A stretch of DNA of 64,000 nucleotides, taken from assembly GCA_003255025.1 (NCBI GenBank), contig QANY01002976.1:744001-808000 (forward strand), given 5' to 3'. Source of the DNA: Datisca glomerata. Taxonomy: Eukaryota > Streptophyta > Magnoliopsida > Cucurbitales > Datiscaceae. Under the pieces are notes generated by a model. The model was given only the letters and a program-made list of their open reading frames with translations. It was not told where the DNA came from and searched no databases. Below are positions 36,353 to 50,043 of this stretch, in pieces (within the stretch, counting starts at the first letter, position 1; each line of letters starts with the position of its first letter). Position numbers and translations under genes: made by a program.

Positions 36353-39300
36353 TGGTATCAGAGACATAATAGACCCTCGTTGTCATCCATGGCTAACAAT
36401 CTCGAAGGCCCTTCCGCTGAAATTTTAGATCTTGCCGAAACAAGAACTGGTTTTCAAATCTAGCCTCCAACCCACGAGCAAAACAGCACCAAAATCACAC
36501 ATTCTTCTTCCTCATCTCAAGATATTATCAATAACAGTTCCCAAATTTTATCACCAACACTCAGTTCAGAAAATCTCTCTCACTCACCTATTTTCTTGCA
36601 TTCCAATCTCTACAATCTTATTTATGTTCGCCTCGATTCAACAAATTTTGTGCTCTAGAAGTACCAGATTTCAACTATACTCAAGGCACACATGGTTTAC
36701 GGATACGTTGATGGTTCGATTCACTGTCCGCCAAGATTTATCAAGAATAGAGAAATTTCAGAGCTGGAACCTAAATTCGACCAATGGGTCACCCAAGATC
36801 AGGCAGTTTTAACCCTTATCAATGCCACCCTCTCCCAAATAGCTTTGTCATATGTCGTTGGTTGTAAGACTTCGAAAGAAGTCTGCGAATCGATTGAGAA
36901 ACGATTCTCTTTTATTTCGTGGACCAACATTCTTCAGTTAAAGTCTGACATTCAATTAATTAGTAAGAAGCCAGGTGAAATGATTGATTCCTCCATTCAG
37001 CGAATTAAGAAGATAACAGATAAATTATCAGTTGTTTCTATACATATTGAAGATGAGGATATACTCTTCTACATAATCAATGGTCTTCCAGAGTACAACA
37101 CATTACGGACCTTAATTCGAACACGAGCAGAGCCAGTCGATCTAGAAGAACTTCACATAATTCTCAAGTCCGAAGAACGTTTCTTGGAGTCAGAACACAA
37201 AGGGCCAGATTTGGTTTTCCAAAACACAGCACTTATGGCATCATTTTCAAACAACAGAGGAGGCTCAACAAGAAGGTGATTTAGAAATAATTCCAATTCG
37301 GGCAGGGGTAACAAGTTTAATTTTCATAGAGGAAATTTTAATTTTAGCAGAGGTGGTAGGAATCAAAACTGGAACACTGACCCAAACCCCTTTGTTCTTG
37401 GCCCTCCCCCCGCCCCGAATGCCTCCTTTCCTAAACGAAATGTTAATTTTCAATCTGAAGCTTCTTTTCATACCCAGTCACATAAAATCGACATCAAATT
37501 TACGATAAAATGGGTCATAGTGCTGTTGATTGTTATCACCGCTTAAATTTCTCTTATCAAGGCAAGACACTTCCTCCTAGTCTCTCTTTCATGACTGTTT
37601 CTATTCTCAATTCTTCCCACAGTGACCAGCAGGTTTGGCTCACAGATTCTGGTTGTAACACCCATTTTCCTGCTTTGGGTGATCTTTATACACCTATTAA
37701 GTATTTAGGAGATGAATATGTTTCTATAGGCAATGGACATGCTCTTTCCATCACGCACACATGTTCTTCTACTCTTATTACACCTAATATGTCATTTAAT
37801 CTTTCTAAGGGTTCTTTGTGTTCCAAATATCTCATCAAATCTTTTATCTATATATTAATTTTGTCTTCATAACAATTGTTTGTTTATTTTTATGCTCTTT
37901 TTTTCTATATCCATAACAAAATAACAGGGGCCATTCTGCATGAAGGACCAAGCATTAATGGCCTCTTCCCTATTCTTTCTTGCTTGCCTCTCTCTCCTAT
38001 TACATACTATGGATCAAAGTCTCCTAATCTACTTTGGCACTCTCGTCTAGGACACCCCATACACACTATTGTTAGGAAAATCTTGCATACTGCTCAAATC
38101 CCTTGTAATCTGTCTAACAATGATCTTTGTGTTTGCATTAGTTGTATAACAAATAAAATGACTCAAAATCCATTTTTTGTCTCTACTTTTATTTCTCAAT
38201 ATCCTTTTAATCTTATTTACAGTGATGTGTGGAGTCTCTCCCCCACAATATCCATTATCGGCACAGGTATTATGTTGTTTTCATAGATGATTTCTCTCGG
38301 TATTCTTGGATCGTTCATATTAATCAAGGTCTGATGTTCTAATTGTTTTCAAACGTTTTAAGCCTTTAGTTGAAAATATTTATCTAAGAAGATCAAAACT
38401 TTAAGAACTGATAGCATTGGAGAATAGACAAGTCTTTCTCTTCAATCTTTCTTGAATGATCATGGCATTACTTATCAATGATCTTGTGCTTATATCCCTC
38501 ACCAAAATGGAGTTCATGAGCGGAAATATCGCCATCTTGTTGAAACTAGCTTTACTTTGCTTCATCATTCATCTCTTCCTTCTAATTTTTGTAATTTTGC
38601 TTTTATCACTACTACTTGTTTGATAAATAGAATACTTATTTATATGACTAATAATGTATCCCCTTTTGAAATCCTTGTTTGACAAATTACCAGACTATAA
38701 ATTCTTAAAGATATTTTGTTGTGCATGTTACCCTAATTTAAGACCATACATGTAGCATAAATTCTAACCAAAGTCTATTTGATGCGTCTTTTTAGGTTAT
38801 GCCTTAGAGCAAAGGGGATACATATGTTATGACAAGGACAATAACAAATTTTATAGATCAAGAAGTGTCTTATATGATGAATCAATGTTTCTGTATACTT
38901 GAAGCGAGAATGGTAATGATGTCACTCTTCCTTCCTCTAACATTGGTACTTCTACTTCAAGGTATGATTCATCGTTCCCCTTTCTTCATTCATTATCTCC
39001 TGGTAAATCTGATTTTTCCTCTACTTTTCCTACTGATAAAAACTCTAAATCGCATACTGTTATACCTTCTAAGTTAACGAATAATGAGCATATTGTTTCT
39101 TCTAATATTCCTTCTGTTTTGCCTACTATTTTGCCTTACTAATCTGGAAACTCTGGACTTGATACTTCATTTATTGTTAACGTTATTTCTGATGTTGTTT
39201 TGCCTACGGTTGCTGCTCGTGATGATTTTTCTGTAGGCCATTTTGATTCTGTTTTGAACGTTAATGACTCTATTGTTGTTTGGGTGATAATGCTATTATT

Positions 39301-40993
39301 TTGAATGATTTCGCTGCTGTTTTGGGTCCTAATGATAATGTTTTATCTTGCAGTGATATGCCTAAAAGTTTATCTAACACTGATTTGCCTATTAGTTCTT
39401 TACCCACTCTTTCTAACACTGTTAGACAGTCCACACACCCCATGCAGACAAGTTCAAAATCTGGTATTTCAGAGAACAAATCCTTTCCTGCTTCTAGTTT
39501 ATCTATGACGTCATTTAAACTTGAACTCATGTCTTTCAGTGCTGCCAGTAAGTGTCCAGAGTGGATTCAAGCTATGAAAAATGATATGCTTTCATGTCTC
39601 AAAATATTGTAGGATGTAAAAGGGTTTATAAACTAAAGTATAAACCTGATGGTATTATTGCTAGTTACAAAGCCAGGCCTATTGCTAAAGGCTTTCACGA
39701 ACAGGCTCGCTAGATTACACTGAAACATTTAGTCCCGTTATTAAGAAGCCTACTTTGTTAATTTTGCTTTCTCTTGTTGTCACTTATAATTCGCCTTTAA
39801 GGCAATAGATGTCAAAAATGCTTTCTTGCATGGTTCTTTATCTAAAGAGCTTTATATGACTCAACCTCAGGGTTTTATTGATAAAGATCACCATAATCAT
39901 GTCTGTAGGTTAAACAAAACCATTTATGGTTTAAAACAAGCTCTTAGAGTCTGATTTGAGAAGTTAACTACACATCTTATGTCTATTGGTTTTGTTGCAT
40001 TATATGCTGACACATCTATTTTCATACATTTTTCATCCACTTCTCTTACATATATTTTGTTATATGCGGATGATATTACCATTAGTGGTACCTTTTTCTA
40101 CTTTCATTAACCAAACTATACATAACTTTGAGATGACTGATTTAGGTAATCTCAAGTACTTTTTAGGTCTTGAGATACATAGAACCTCCTTTGGTATTTT
40201 GTCAATCAACTAAAATATGCTAAAGATCTTATTTTAAAGGCTGATATGATGAATGCTAAAACTAGTATGTCTCTTAATTCATCTAAATCTCCTTTGTATA
40301 GTCATAATGGTAGTCCTTTGTCTGATGTCACTCTTTACAGGAGTTTAGTTGGTTCTCTGCAGTATTTGACTTCTACTAGGCCTGATATTAGTTTTGCTGT
40401 TAATAAAGTTTATAAATTCATACATTCTTCTACTACTTCTCACTTTGCAGCTGTTAAACGTATTTTAAGATATGTTCTTGGCACTATAGATCATGGTATA
40501 GTTTTTAAACCAGGATCATTTTCTTTATAGGCATTCTGTGATGCTAATTGGGCTAGCGATACTTCAGATAAAAGATCAGCTTCAGGTTATGTGATCTTTC
40601 TTAGAGCTAATTTTGTTTCCTAAAGTGCTAAAAAGCAGGCCACGGTTGTTCTTTCACCGACAAAAGTTATGCATAAAGCGTTGGCCAACACAACGGCTGA
40701 ATTAAGCTGGTTGAAACAATTCTTTGTGACTTTCATGTCTTTTTACCTCACGCACATATCCTATATTGTGACAATACTTCTGCCATCTCTTTTGCCTCAA
40801 ATCCGGTTCTTCATGCTCGTACTAAACATGTGGAGATCGACTATCATTGTTGTGCGTGAGAAGGGTCTTGCTGTGTAATATGTATCTTCTTCTCATCACT
40901 TGGCAGATTTATTTACGAAACCTCTTCCTACTCCTCAATTTAGTTTCCTTAGGAACAAACTTATCCACAAACTGTGGATTAGTTTGTGGGGGG

Positions 40994-41195
40994 TGTTAAA
41001 GGCTTAGTTTTCTTAGCCGTTTGTCTCCTTTTAGTTATATTTAAACTATTGTTTGTTTTTTGGTTAGTGTAATGAGAATATTTTTGGTTTCTTCCCTATC
41101 ATCTTCTTTCTTCTTTTTCCCTTGCTTCCTTCGAACACTACTTCATCTCCATTACTACTTCCCTTTTCTTCTTCAATTTTTCCTATGTTTCTTCA
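40994..41195 (+). repeat. 3' LTR of the 36-41 kb Copia element
   Basis: A 202-bp repeat beginning tgttaaaggcttag directly after the polypurine tract and ending tttcttca. It is the partner of 36124-36352. Visible differences include a shorter left end and scattered transitions, indicating an old insertion. Confidence 0.88.
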
Positions 41196-42097
41196 AGTTT
41201 AACATCAAATCACATGGTCTAATGAATTGTTTATCCCCAAAAAGCTTCATAACGACCAAGAGATAACAAACTATCCAAGAGACTACAACATGTTAGACTA
41301 TAGCATGTTAGTACTAGGAAATTTAAACTAGCATTTTGCGAACAACTAGCATTTCGTTTGTGACAACATCAAACTACATTTCATCTGAGATGATGTTAAC
41401 CTAAAGAATGGGTCAATCTTAACATCAACCACGGTAGCCTCAGAGCCATCAGTGAGTAAATTATTTTGAGTATCAACTTTAGACCATAACATCATCAATT
41501 GAGGTCAGCAGTTCAACGTTGGTCCAAAAAAAGACATTAAATTATGGGTTGTCTGAAATGAAGTTAAACTATAGGTCGTCCGCGACGACGTTAAACTAAA
41601 AATTAGTATGTGATAACATTATATTAGTGAGTCATAGAAGGAGACTCGGATCAAAGATAACATATTCAGAGACACTCCAAAGCATCGACATTAGGTCAGA
41701 GTATTAGTTAGGTTCGATAGCAGTTAAAGATAATCATTAGTTCATAATAGCAATAGTCCGTAAAGACATTGAACTACAGGCCATTTGTGGATTCAACAAG
41801 CTTTGCTTCCCCAATGTTTGGCATGTGGGATCCTTTCAGGGGAAAACAAAAATGAAGAGAGTGATTTTTGTGGATATTTTATATTAGTGTTAGGATAATT
41901 TTTGGTATTATCTATGGTCTATTATATGCGTAAAATGGTTAATATATCTTTACAATTTTACATTTATTCTAATTTTAGATATTAATAAAATAGTAATTTA
42001 ATTATACTAGTATTTAAGACACAATTTTTTATAGATTTCTCAACATTTTAATTAACTTTACGAGTCATTTTTCTTTGTTAAAGAGTAAGTATATTTC
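41196..42097. other. spacer between two Copia elements
   Basis: No gene or complete element is recognised. The phrases aacatcaa and gatgatgttaa(c) recur several times between 41330 and 41600, suggesting remnants of a low-order repeat. Confidence 0.5.
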
Positions 42098-42287
42098 TGA
42101 AGGCTAGAAGAAAATGTTTTCTCATATATTTCAATAGAATAAATACTAATTGTATATATACTAAAAGAAATCTGACTAATCTAGGAAACTAACTAATATA
42201 GAAAATTTAACAAATAAGGAAAGATTACGTAATTACAATAAGTAATTTCCTAAAGAGAAATACAATTAATCTAGACACTTTTAAACA
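42098..42287 (-). repeat. 3' LTR (element sense) of the 42-50 kb Copia element
   Basis: 190 bp, equal in length to the copy at 49854-50043. Shared landmarks are aaggctagaagaaaatgttttct at the left and ctagacactttt at the right. Confidence 0.92.
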
Positions 42288-44534
42288 TTCCACATTAAGT
42301 ATGTTGAAAGATACTTTCTAATATCAACTTGCCCATAATATTCTTGAAGATAGAACTTGTAACTTCTTTCGTAGAGATGTCTGTAAGTTATCGCCCGGTT
42401 GTGACAAAATGAGTGCATAACACTATCAATTTTTTCCTTGATGAAGTGCCTATCAATCTCCACATGTTTTATTTTGTCATGTTGATCACACAACATAGTC
42501 TCGCATGTTCTTCATTTGTCACTTTTAACTATTTTAGAATGATTTTAAACCATAAGAGTTCACATATCCCATGTGACATAGCTCGAAACTCCGCTTCTAC
42601 ACTTGATCTTTCAACCACATGTTGTTCTTACTCCTCTATGTGACTAGATTTCCTCCCACATAGGTGCAATATCATGTAGTTGTCCTCTGATCAGTGACTG
42701 ATCCTGCCCAATCTGCATATGTGTACGATTCAATTCTCAAATGGTTATTTTTTTAGAATAATAATCCACTTCTGAAGTTGTTTTCAAAGATATTAGAATC
42801 CTATCACCACGTCCATGTGACCTTCAATTGGAGAATGCATATACTGATTTACTATTCTCATTACGTAGCTGATATCAGGTATGGTATAAGAGATAAATTA
42901 GGTGTTCTACCAATCTCCAGTATCTTCCTTTATCAATAATGATTCCTTCAACATTAGTACCAATTTTATGATTTGGTTCAGTCGGGATATTATTGGCTTA
43001 TGACATAGCATACCAGTCTCCTTTAACAAATCTAGAGTATATTTCATTTGGGATACAAAGATCCTCTTTTCTAATATCGTAACTTCAATACTGAGAAAAT
43101 AACTTAAGGATCCTAAATCCTTAATTTCAAACTCCTTGGCCAATAGATTTTTCAAATTCTTCATTTCTGACGTATCATTCCCTGTAACAATAATGTCATC
43201 TACATAGACGATAATAGCAGTTACATTATAATGAGGGGAATGCTTAGTAAATAGAGTTTGATGTCTCTGACTTTGGGAGTATCTGAACTTGAGCAAAGAC
43301 TTTGTGAACCTTTCAAACCAAGCTCTTGGGGACTATTTCAAACCATACAATGAATTCTTAAGTTTACAAACTTTTGTGATATTTGAGCCCTTTTCAAAAC
43401 CAAGAGGTTAATCCATGTAGACCATTTCTTCCATATTACCATGTAAGAATGCATTTTTAACATCAAACTATTGTAAATGCCAATCAAAATTAGCAACAAG
43501 AGTCAATAGTGCCCAAATTGTATTCATTTTTTCCACCATTACAAATGTCTCTTAGTAATCAATTTCATACGCCTGAGTGTACCCTTTAGCAACAAGCTAA
43601 GTCTAGCCTTGTACCTCCCAATCGACCCATCAACTTTGTATTTAGCTGTAAAGACTCATTTGCATCCACTATCCACTTTCCTTTAGGAAGATCAACAACA
43701 TCTCATGTATCATTTTTGCGCAAGGCTTGCATCTCTTAAAGGATAGCCTTCTTCCACATAGGATCTCCTAGAGGCTCTTGTACAATGTTTGGAATTCTTT
43801 CTTTTAAAAGTTGGGCAATGAAGGTCATGTAACTACCATTAAGACTTTGCAAATATGTGAAGTTGGAAATAGGATGTTTAATGTAAGTTCAAGTATATTT
43901 CCTAATAGCAATTGGAATATCAATCAGAACTAAGAGAAGTTAAGTCAAGGTTAAGAGTACCTTCTTCAAGTTCAGATGATTGACCTTGAGAGAGATATGA
44001 TCTTCCAATCTGTCATTTTTCCTCCGAGAATAAGTAAGAAGTTCATCACCAATTTGTTAAGTACTCCCAGATTCTTCTTTAGATATCTGTTCAACATCAT
44101 CGTTAGAACCAGCAACTTATTCAAAGATCGATTGAGAATGAGGAAGAGAAACGGGTAATGGAATAGACTATTACTGATCTTTTTAGCTAGTTTTCTCCCC
44201 TTGAATATTATCTTCAAAGTAGGTTTAGTTCTAAAAGAAATTCACATCCATGGTGATAAACATTTTCTTAGTGGGAGGATGATAAAATTTATACCATTTT
44301 TGAGTTTGAGAATAACCTAAGATTATGTGTAATGATGTTTAGAGTATTCATAGAAGTAGCAAAGTCAAGAAGTTTCGTTGGCAATCTATTAATGAGATGC
44401 ACAACAGTTAAAACCTTCTCTCCCGAATAGTGTGTAGGGACATTTTTTTAACATAATTGCTCTAACAACCTAAAGAAAGTGTCTATCTTTTTCTTTCAGC
44501 TATACCATTTTGTTGGAGAGTATCTATTGAAGGT

Positions 44535-46650
44535 TATGCCTTCAAAGCATGCGTATTGACATTTAATATGAAATTTAATGAAATTACATTTTTCTTATAA
44601 TTTTTCTTTTAAATTATTATTGAATAATTTATATAAATATTTAAAAATACTATATTCATTACTAAGACTATATCTTGTATTAGTACGAGAGAATTAAGAT
44701 CATAAATAATGAATAAAAATGTCAGCAATTTATTAACGTATGGAATCTTTAATGAATGGTTGCTAGTACAGTTCACTAAGCATTATGAATGCATGTGATC
44801 TAGATCTGGATCATTGATGTGGATATACATCTTAGTGAATGTAATTTATATAATAAGATTATATGGCAGAAACGATGTGAATTAATATATTTATTAACGT
44901 ACTGTTTTATCATAAGAATTTAATACACATCAATCTGATGATCATATGTAGATCAATTAAAATCGTGAGTAATCATGAATACTTATACATGTCTACGGGA
45001 TCTTTTGATTCACTCGTTAAGATTTCTTTGTAAAACAAGTTAGTGATTTTTGTTTTAAAGATTCTAAGATATGGATGGTTGGGAACATGATCTTATAAGA
45101 TTTGAAATCCAAGTTTTCCTAACTGATCGTATATTGGTTTCCTTAAGTGTTAATTCTGGAACTGAATGGTTATTGAACTCAAATTTATAATACGATTATA
45201 AATTAGCCATTCACTAGTGAATTAATGGCACTTAAGGATCAAGAGGTAATTAGAAGAGTAAAATGGTAATTATGACCAACTCTAATTTACGAACCGATAA
45301 TTGGAGGACAAAATTACGTGAAATGATTATATCAATAGACTACACGAGAATACTCTATATGTATATTCTATAATCTTTAAGAGTGCAATTTCATTAAAGA
45401 ATTTAATTAATAATAGAATTAATAGATAAGATTATTTAATTAAAGAATTTAATTAATAATCTAGATTATTGGAACATAGGATTATAGCTCAATGGTTCTC
45501 AAGTCACCTCTGTACTATGCAGTTTAGGGTGTAAATATTTTAGTACATGAGAAAATGACTGATTTGCAAAAATAAATTTATTCTAGGGTAAGTACGTAAT
45601 TATGAGATAATTATGTGTGATTAATTAATTAAAAAAATTTATATAAATTTCAAAAATTATATATATATATAAATAGTTATATCAACTACTTTTTTAATTA
45701 TCGATAAATGAGACAAAATATCTCATTTAAGAAATTAGATAATTATAAATTATTATTAGTTAATAATTTGAATCAACTAAATATTTTATTTGTGAGCTAA
45801 CATATAAGTTGGTTGATAGGAAAAATCAGATATGTTAATTTTGAATTAACAGATATCTAGATATTTATCTTATTAAAATAAATATGTAATTCACAGTAAT
45901 TGTCATGTATCAATCATTGATTGAGTGAGATTGACATGAAATAATGTAGTGCCACATGACACTATAGTAATGGGGTGTAATACTGTACTGGCGTGAGGCA
46001 CTGTGATAGCTCACGGCAACTGCAGTGTCGTGTGGCACTGCAGTTGTGAACAGATTGCAGTGGGTCTCACTGCAATTATAATTTTGAAATTAAATATTAT
46101 TTTCAGTTTATCCCTAAAAATTCAATATGTCATTATCTATAAAAATATATAGATATTATTCTACTGGATTTAGTGTTGATAGAGAGTTGAGAGCACAAAT
46201 TGCTATCGGGGTGAATTTTCTCTGTGATTAAAAACTTAATCAAAAAGCTTTGTGAGAATAATCATCTTATTCTCTCAGAGGATTGTCTCACTAAATCAAT
46301 CATTCTCAGTATATCTCTATATCTCATGTGTTGAGTATATCTAGAGACGTAAATGTGTCTATGAATTATTCTACGTGCCCACACACGTCCTAGTGCGCTC
46401 GAGTATTGTTTTGAAAGATCTTGTTGTGAATCTCGAAGTTTGTTATTCGTGGGAATGCAAGATCGTTGGTTTGCGAGAATGCTTGATATAGACTACAAGA
46501 GGTATATGATTCATATCCACGTATGTCTTAGATTTAATATATAAATATATAATGGATCCTGATTGAAAATAATTTTTCAATAAAAAATTTTATTTTAGAA
46601 ACCTTTGCGTCGCGCTTGTTTTTCGTTTTACCGAAAAACATATGATTCAA
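44535..46650 (+). mobile_element. AT-rich LTR-like insertion inside the integrase region
   Basis: Integrase coding sequence stops after the RSDNGG motif (about 46690) and resumes at QQNGIAERK (about 44520). The two should be only some tens of codons apart, so about 2.1 kb is inserted. The insert contains no reading frame. On the plus strand it ends aaacctttgcgtcgcgcttgtttttcg...gaaaaaca, a style of ending I know from long Copia LTRs, which suggests a solo LTR. TATG occurs at both edges and may be part of the target duplication. Exact ends are uncertain. Confidence 0.6.
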
Positions 46651-48571
46651 CCGCCTAGAAAATAAGAGCAAGTGTTTCATTGAAATACTCCCCCCATTGT
46701 CAGATCTTAAGATTTGAACTCTAGCATCGAATTGCGTTTGTAACATGGTGTGAAATCGTTGAAATGTAGAAGCCACCTCATATTTATCCTTAAGAAGGTA
46801 AACATATGTAACCCTATTGTATGAAAGTGGCAAATCATCAAAAACCGTACATCGATGGAACTCTAGAGGGGGCCAAAAATCGCTATGAATAAGAGAGAAA
46901 GTGACAACAGTTCTTTTATTACTCAAAAGAAAAGAAGTACGATGACTTTTAGCAAGTTCCCATGTCTCACACTTGAACTTAGAAAAAGATAAATTAGAAA
47001 ACATCTTAGGATACAAAAAACTCAAAGATACAAAGCTAAGATAATCATGCCTAAGGTGATACAACTAGATGTGACTCTCTTTAGTTTTTTCCTTGTCAGT
47101 GTAAATGGCTTTTGCACATACTCCATTCACATCCAGGTAGTATAATCCATCTCTCTCTTCAGCAATGCCAATCGTCTTCCCTGTCAAAAGGTCCTGTAAC
47201 ACATAACAATTAGGAAAGAAAGTTATGGAACAATGCAGAGCTTTAGTAATCTTACTGATAGATAAAAGATTACAAGAAATCTTTGACACATGTAGGACAG
47301 AAGAAAGAGTTAAAAAATGAGTAATAGAAATATGGCGAATACCACTAATGGGAGTAAAAGAGCCATTAACGACTTTTACTTTCGTATCCACACAAGGTGA
47401 ATAATTTTCAAAGTGAGAAGATTCTTAGTCGTGTGGTCTGTGGCCCCTGAATCAATGATCTAAGGTACAAAAACATTTTTTGATACATTAAGGCTAAATG
47501 CGTGTCACATGACTATGTAAAGGCACAAGTAGCTGATAAAACAGGGGATAGATCTTCTGATGTTTTTCCAATCATCTTGTACAAGAGTTCTATTTGATCT
47601 TTTATGAATAGGACTCCCCCTGAGGTAGATGAAGCAAGAGTGGCAGTAGGTAAATTGGATGTTGCTTCTACAGTATAGCTTCTAAAAACCTTAAAACATT
47701 TTTGATTGGGTTTCTTCCCTTTGCTCCCAGATTATCCTTTGCTATGAGGTCCATTAATTCTCCAACATGTTTCCCTAGTATGATTTGTTCTCTTGTAAAA
47801 ATCACATCATCTATTATTCTTTTCCTCCCCCTTCTTTTGCCATGTCCTATGTCAGCTAAGGCATAATTGAGCGTAGGGTTTTCTCGAGTTGGAGATCACG
47901 TCGTGACTGACCTTATGCTTTCTTCACTTCTTACCCAAGCATATACATCCCTAGGGGAAGGAAAATAAATCATTTCCAATTATTTGGGCTCTAACCTTAT
48001 CTAAGTTATGGTTTAGACCAGCCAAGAACTTAAATATGCATTCCCTTCACATATCTTGTTTAGCTTCACAGTGTTCGCAGCAAATTCGATCTCAATGTGT
48101 TGATAATGATTTAATTCTTACCACAAACTCCTTAGCTCATTATAATAGTTTATCATAGATTTATCTCTCTGAGTGGTATCTTGGATTATATTTTTACAGA
48201 TAAAATATTTGAGCAAGGTCACTAACATTAGAGTATGTTTAAATAACCACTTTCCATATCTCTTTTGTTGTGGAAAGAAAAAAGATATGTTTTTCCAATT
48301 TCTGATTACATGAAATTCACTATCCAAAACATTATCGTATAGTTTTCGGCATCCCAAGACTCAAAGGTAGGATTATTCGGATCATGTTCTTTGACAATGC
48401 CCAAAATATACCATATTTTTCATTTACTCTTTAAAAACAACTTAGCAGACTGAGACCACTCAAGAAAATTTTGCCCATTTAATTTTTCAGTTGTAATTTG
48501 CAGAGTATAATTATCTCTAAATAAATTCTTTGACAAATTAGGATTTTTCTGAGTTGATTCAAACTGAGAGG

Positions 48572-49197
48572 TAGGAGTGTATGCAGTTCGGTTCGGTGCG
48601 GTTTATGATGTTTTAACGAACCGAACCATAAATGTGGTTTATCAAAAATAGAAACCGAACCGAACCGGTCAGAATGATGAAACCGCGTCGAACCGAACCA
48701 TCAATTTTTTTTCTAAACCACGCTGAACCGGTTCAAACCGGTAAAATAAACAGAATAAATTCTATTGAAAACAAACAAGTCTTAGTTTGAACAATTTCCT
48801 GAAAACGTAAATTTTCATGTAGAAACAGAGAAGAAAGAATTGATATCATTCTAATCCAAAATTCTATTAATAGATTATAAATACAATCAGAAAATAATAA
48901 AATCATAAGCATCAGAAAATTCATAAGGCAAAAAATAAAATACAAACGAGTCTGAGAGAGAGAGAGAGTAAGGAAGTGGTGAAAATGTTTATGGATTAGG
49001 GTTAGAGCATTGTGAAAATCTCTTTATATATTGAATATGCGGTTCGGTGCAATTTCTTCATAAAAATCGCAGACCGAACCGAACCGTGCACTTATCACAT
49101 ATCAGGGATCGAACAGAACTGTCTAAAACGTTGAGACTGACCAAACCGCATCGGTTCGGTCTGGTTCGATCAGTTCCGTCAGTTTCTTACACTCCCA
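48572..49197. mobile_element. 626-bp hAT-like non-autonomous element with 8-bp target duplication
   Basis: CTGAGAGG occurs at 48564-48571 and again at 49198-49205. The enclosed DNA starts TAGGAGTGTA and ends TACACTCCCA, inverted repeats matching at 9 of 10 bases. An 8-bp duplication and TAGgGGTGTA-type ends are the marks of hAT elements. Inner flanks are rich in ttcggttcggt and its complement, giving two inverted arms. No transposase is present. It sits in the gag-side part of the minus-strand Copia element, so it is younger. Confidence 0.85.
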
Positions 49198-49853
49198 CTG
49201 AGAGGTAACTTCAGACATTTTCCCTACCTCTTTTTCTTTAGGTCACTGAAAAAAAGAAACAAACAGTCTTGAACCAACAAATATCAAAACAACCCAGAAG
49301 AAAATAGGATAACAGCCCAGACGCAACAATGGTTCCCAAAAAGGTCAAAGTCTAGAAAAGAACAGCCCAGACACAGCAACAGCCCATACGCAATAAAAAA
49401 TCCAGCAAACCAGAGAAAACAACCCAGGCGCAGAAAAAACCAGCAAATCAAAGAAAAACATAGCAGCGACACCAAACCCAAATAACAGAAGAAAAAAACT
49501 TCCAAAAAACACACAATAATCGCAGAGAGGGAGAGAGAGATATCACCGAGAGAGTGTTGTAGAGAGAGAGGACTATCGCACCAGAGAGAGAGGTGTCGCA
49601 TCAGATAGACTCCTTACCGAACCAGAAAGAGAGAGAGAGCATTCACGGAAACCCAGAGAGAGAGGAGGCTTGTTCGCGGCAACCCAGAGAGAGAAAAAAG
49701 CTTGTTCACGGAAATCCATAGAGAAAGGAGTGTTATCCGCGACAAACCCAAAAACTACGATCAAGACTTGCCGGAAAAAATCTCCGATCAAGACTTACCA
49801 GAAAAAAGAAGAAGAAGAATGTAAACCCTAGACCTAGGTTTGATCTAATACCA

Positions 49854-50043
49854 TGAAGGCTAGAAGAAAATGTTTTCTTGTATATTTCGATATACTAAAT
49901 ACAAGCTGTATGTATACAAAAAGAAACCAGACTAATCTAGGAACCTTACGAATATAGAAAACTAAATAAATAAGGAAAGATAATTTAATTACAATAAGTA
50001 ATTTCTTAAAGAGAAATACAGTTATTCTAGACACTTTTCAACA
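49854..50043 (-). repeat. 5' LTR (element sense) of the 42-50 kb Copia element
   Basis: 190 bp, beginning on the minus strand TGTTGAAAAGTGTCTAG and ending CTTCA next to the primer-binding site. It matches 42098-42287 over its whole length, with about one difference in ten by eye. Confidence 0.92.

Larger units (their letters stand above)
36124..41195 (+). mobile_element. Copia LTR retrotransposon with both LTRs, degenerate
   Basis: The 5' LTR is 36124-36352 and the 3' LTR is 40994-41195; both end ...TTCTTCA. A primer-binding site tggtatcagag (initiator-Met tRNA type) starts at 36353, and a G-rich polypurine tract tgtggggggtg precedes the 3' LTR. Gag with a UBN2-type region spans about 36640-37280 (FDQWVTQDQAVLTLI). 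A protease site with intact DSG (WLTDSGCNTHF) is at about 37638, followed by GAG-pre-integrase, integrase (IYSDVWS), reverse transcriptase (YADDITISG near 40060) and RNase H regions. Repeated stops and frameshifts break the polyprotein. No exact target duplication was found (flanks aattt and gttta). Confidence 0.92.
42098..50043 (-). mobile_element. Copia LTR retrotransposon with both LTRs and two nested insertions, minus strand
   Basis: LTRs of 190 bp each lie at 49854-50043 (5' in element sense) and 42098-42287 (3'). Flanks are atttc and attta, 4 of 5 bases alike, so a worn target duplication is possible. The primer-binding site tggtattagatc follows the 5' LTR at about 49853-49842. In element order: gag (48118-48357 and neighbours), protease-to-integrase (47391-47065, 47064-46660 with LRSDNGG), the integrase remainder and reverse transcriptase (44530-42907, YVDDIIVTG) and the RNase H end near 42496-42300 (YRHLYERSY is decayed). 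The coding region has many stops and shifts. Insertions at about 44535-46650 (in integrase) and 48572-49197 (in gag) account for its size of nearly 8 kb. Confidence 0.92.

Noticed and set aside
36119..41200. Five-base target duplication for the 36-41 kb Copia element
   Set aside because: The flanks aattt and gttta do not match, so none is claimed.
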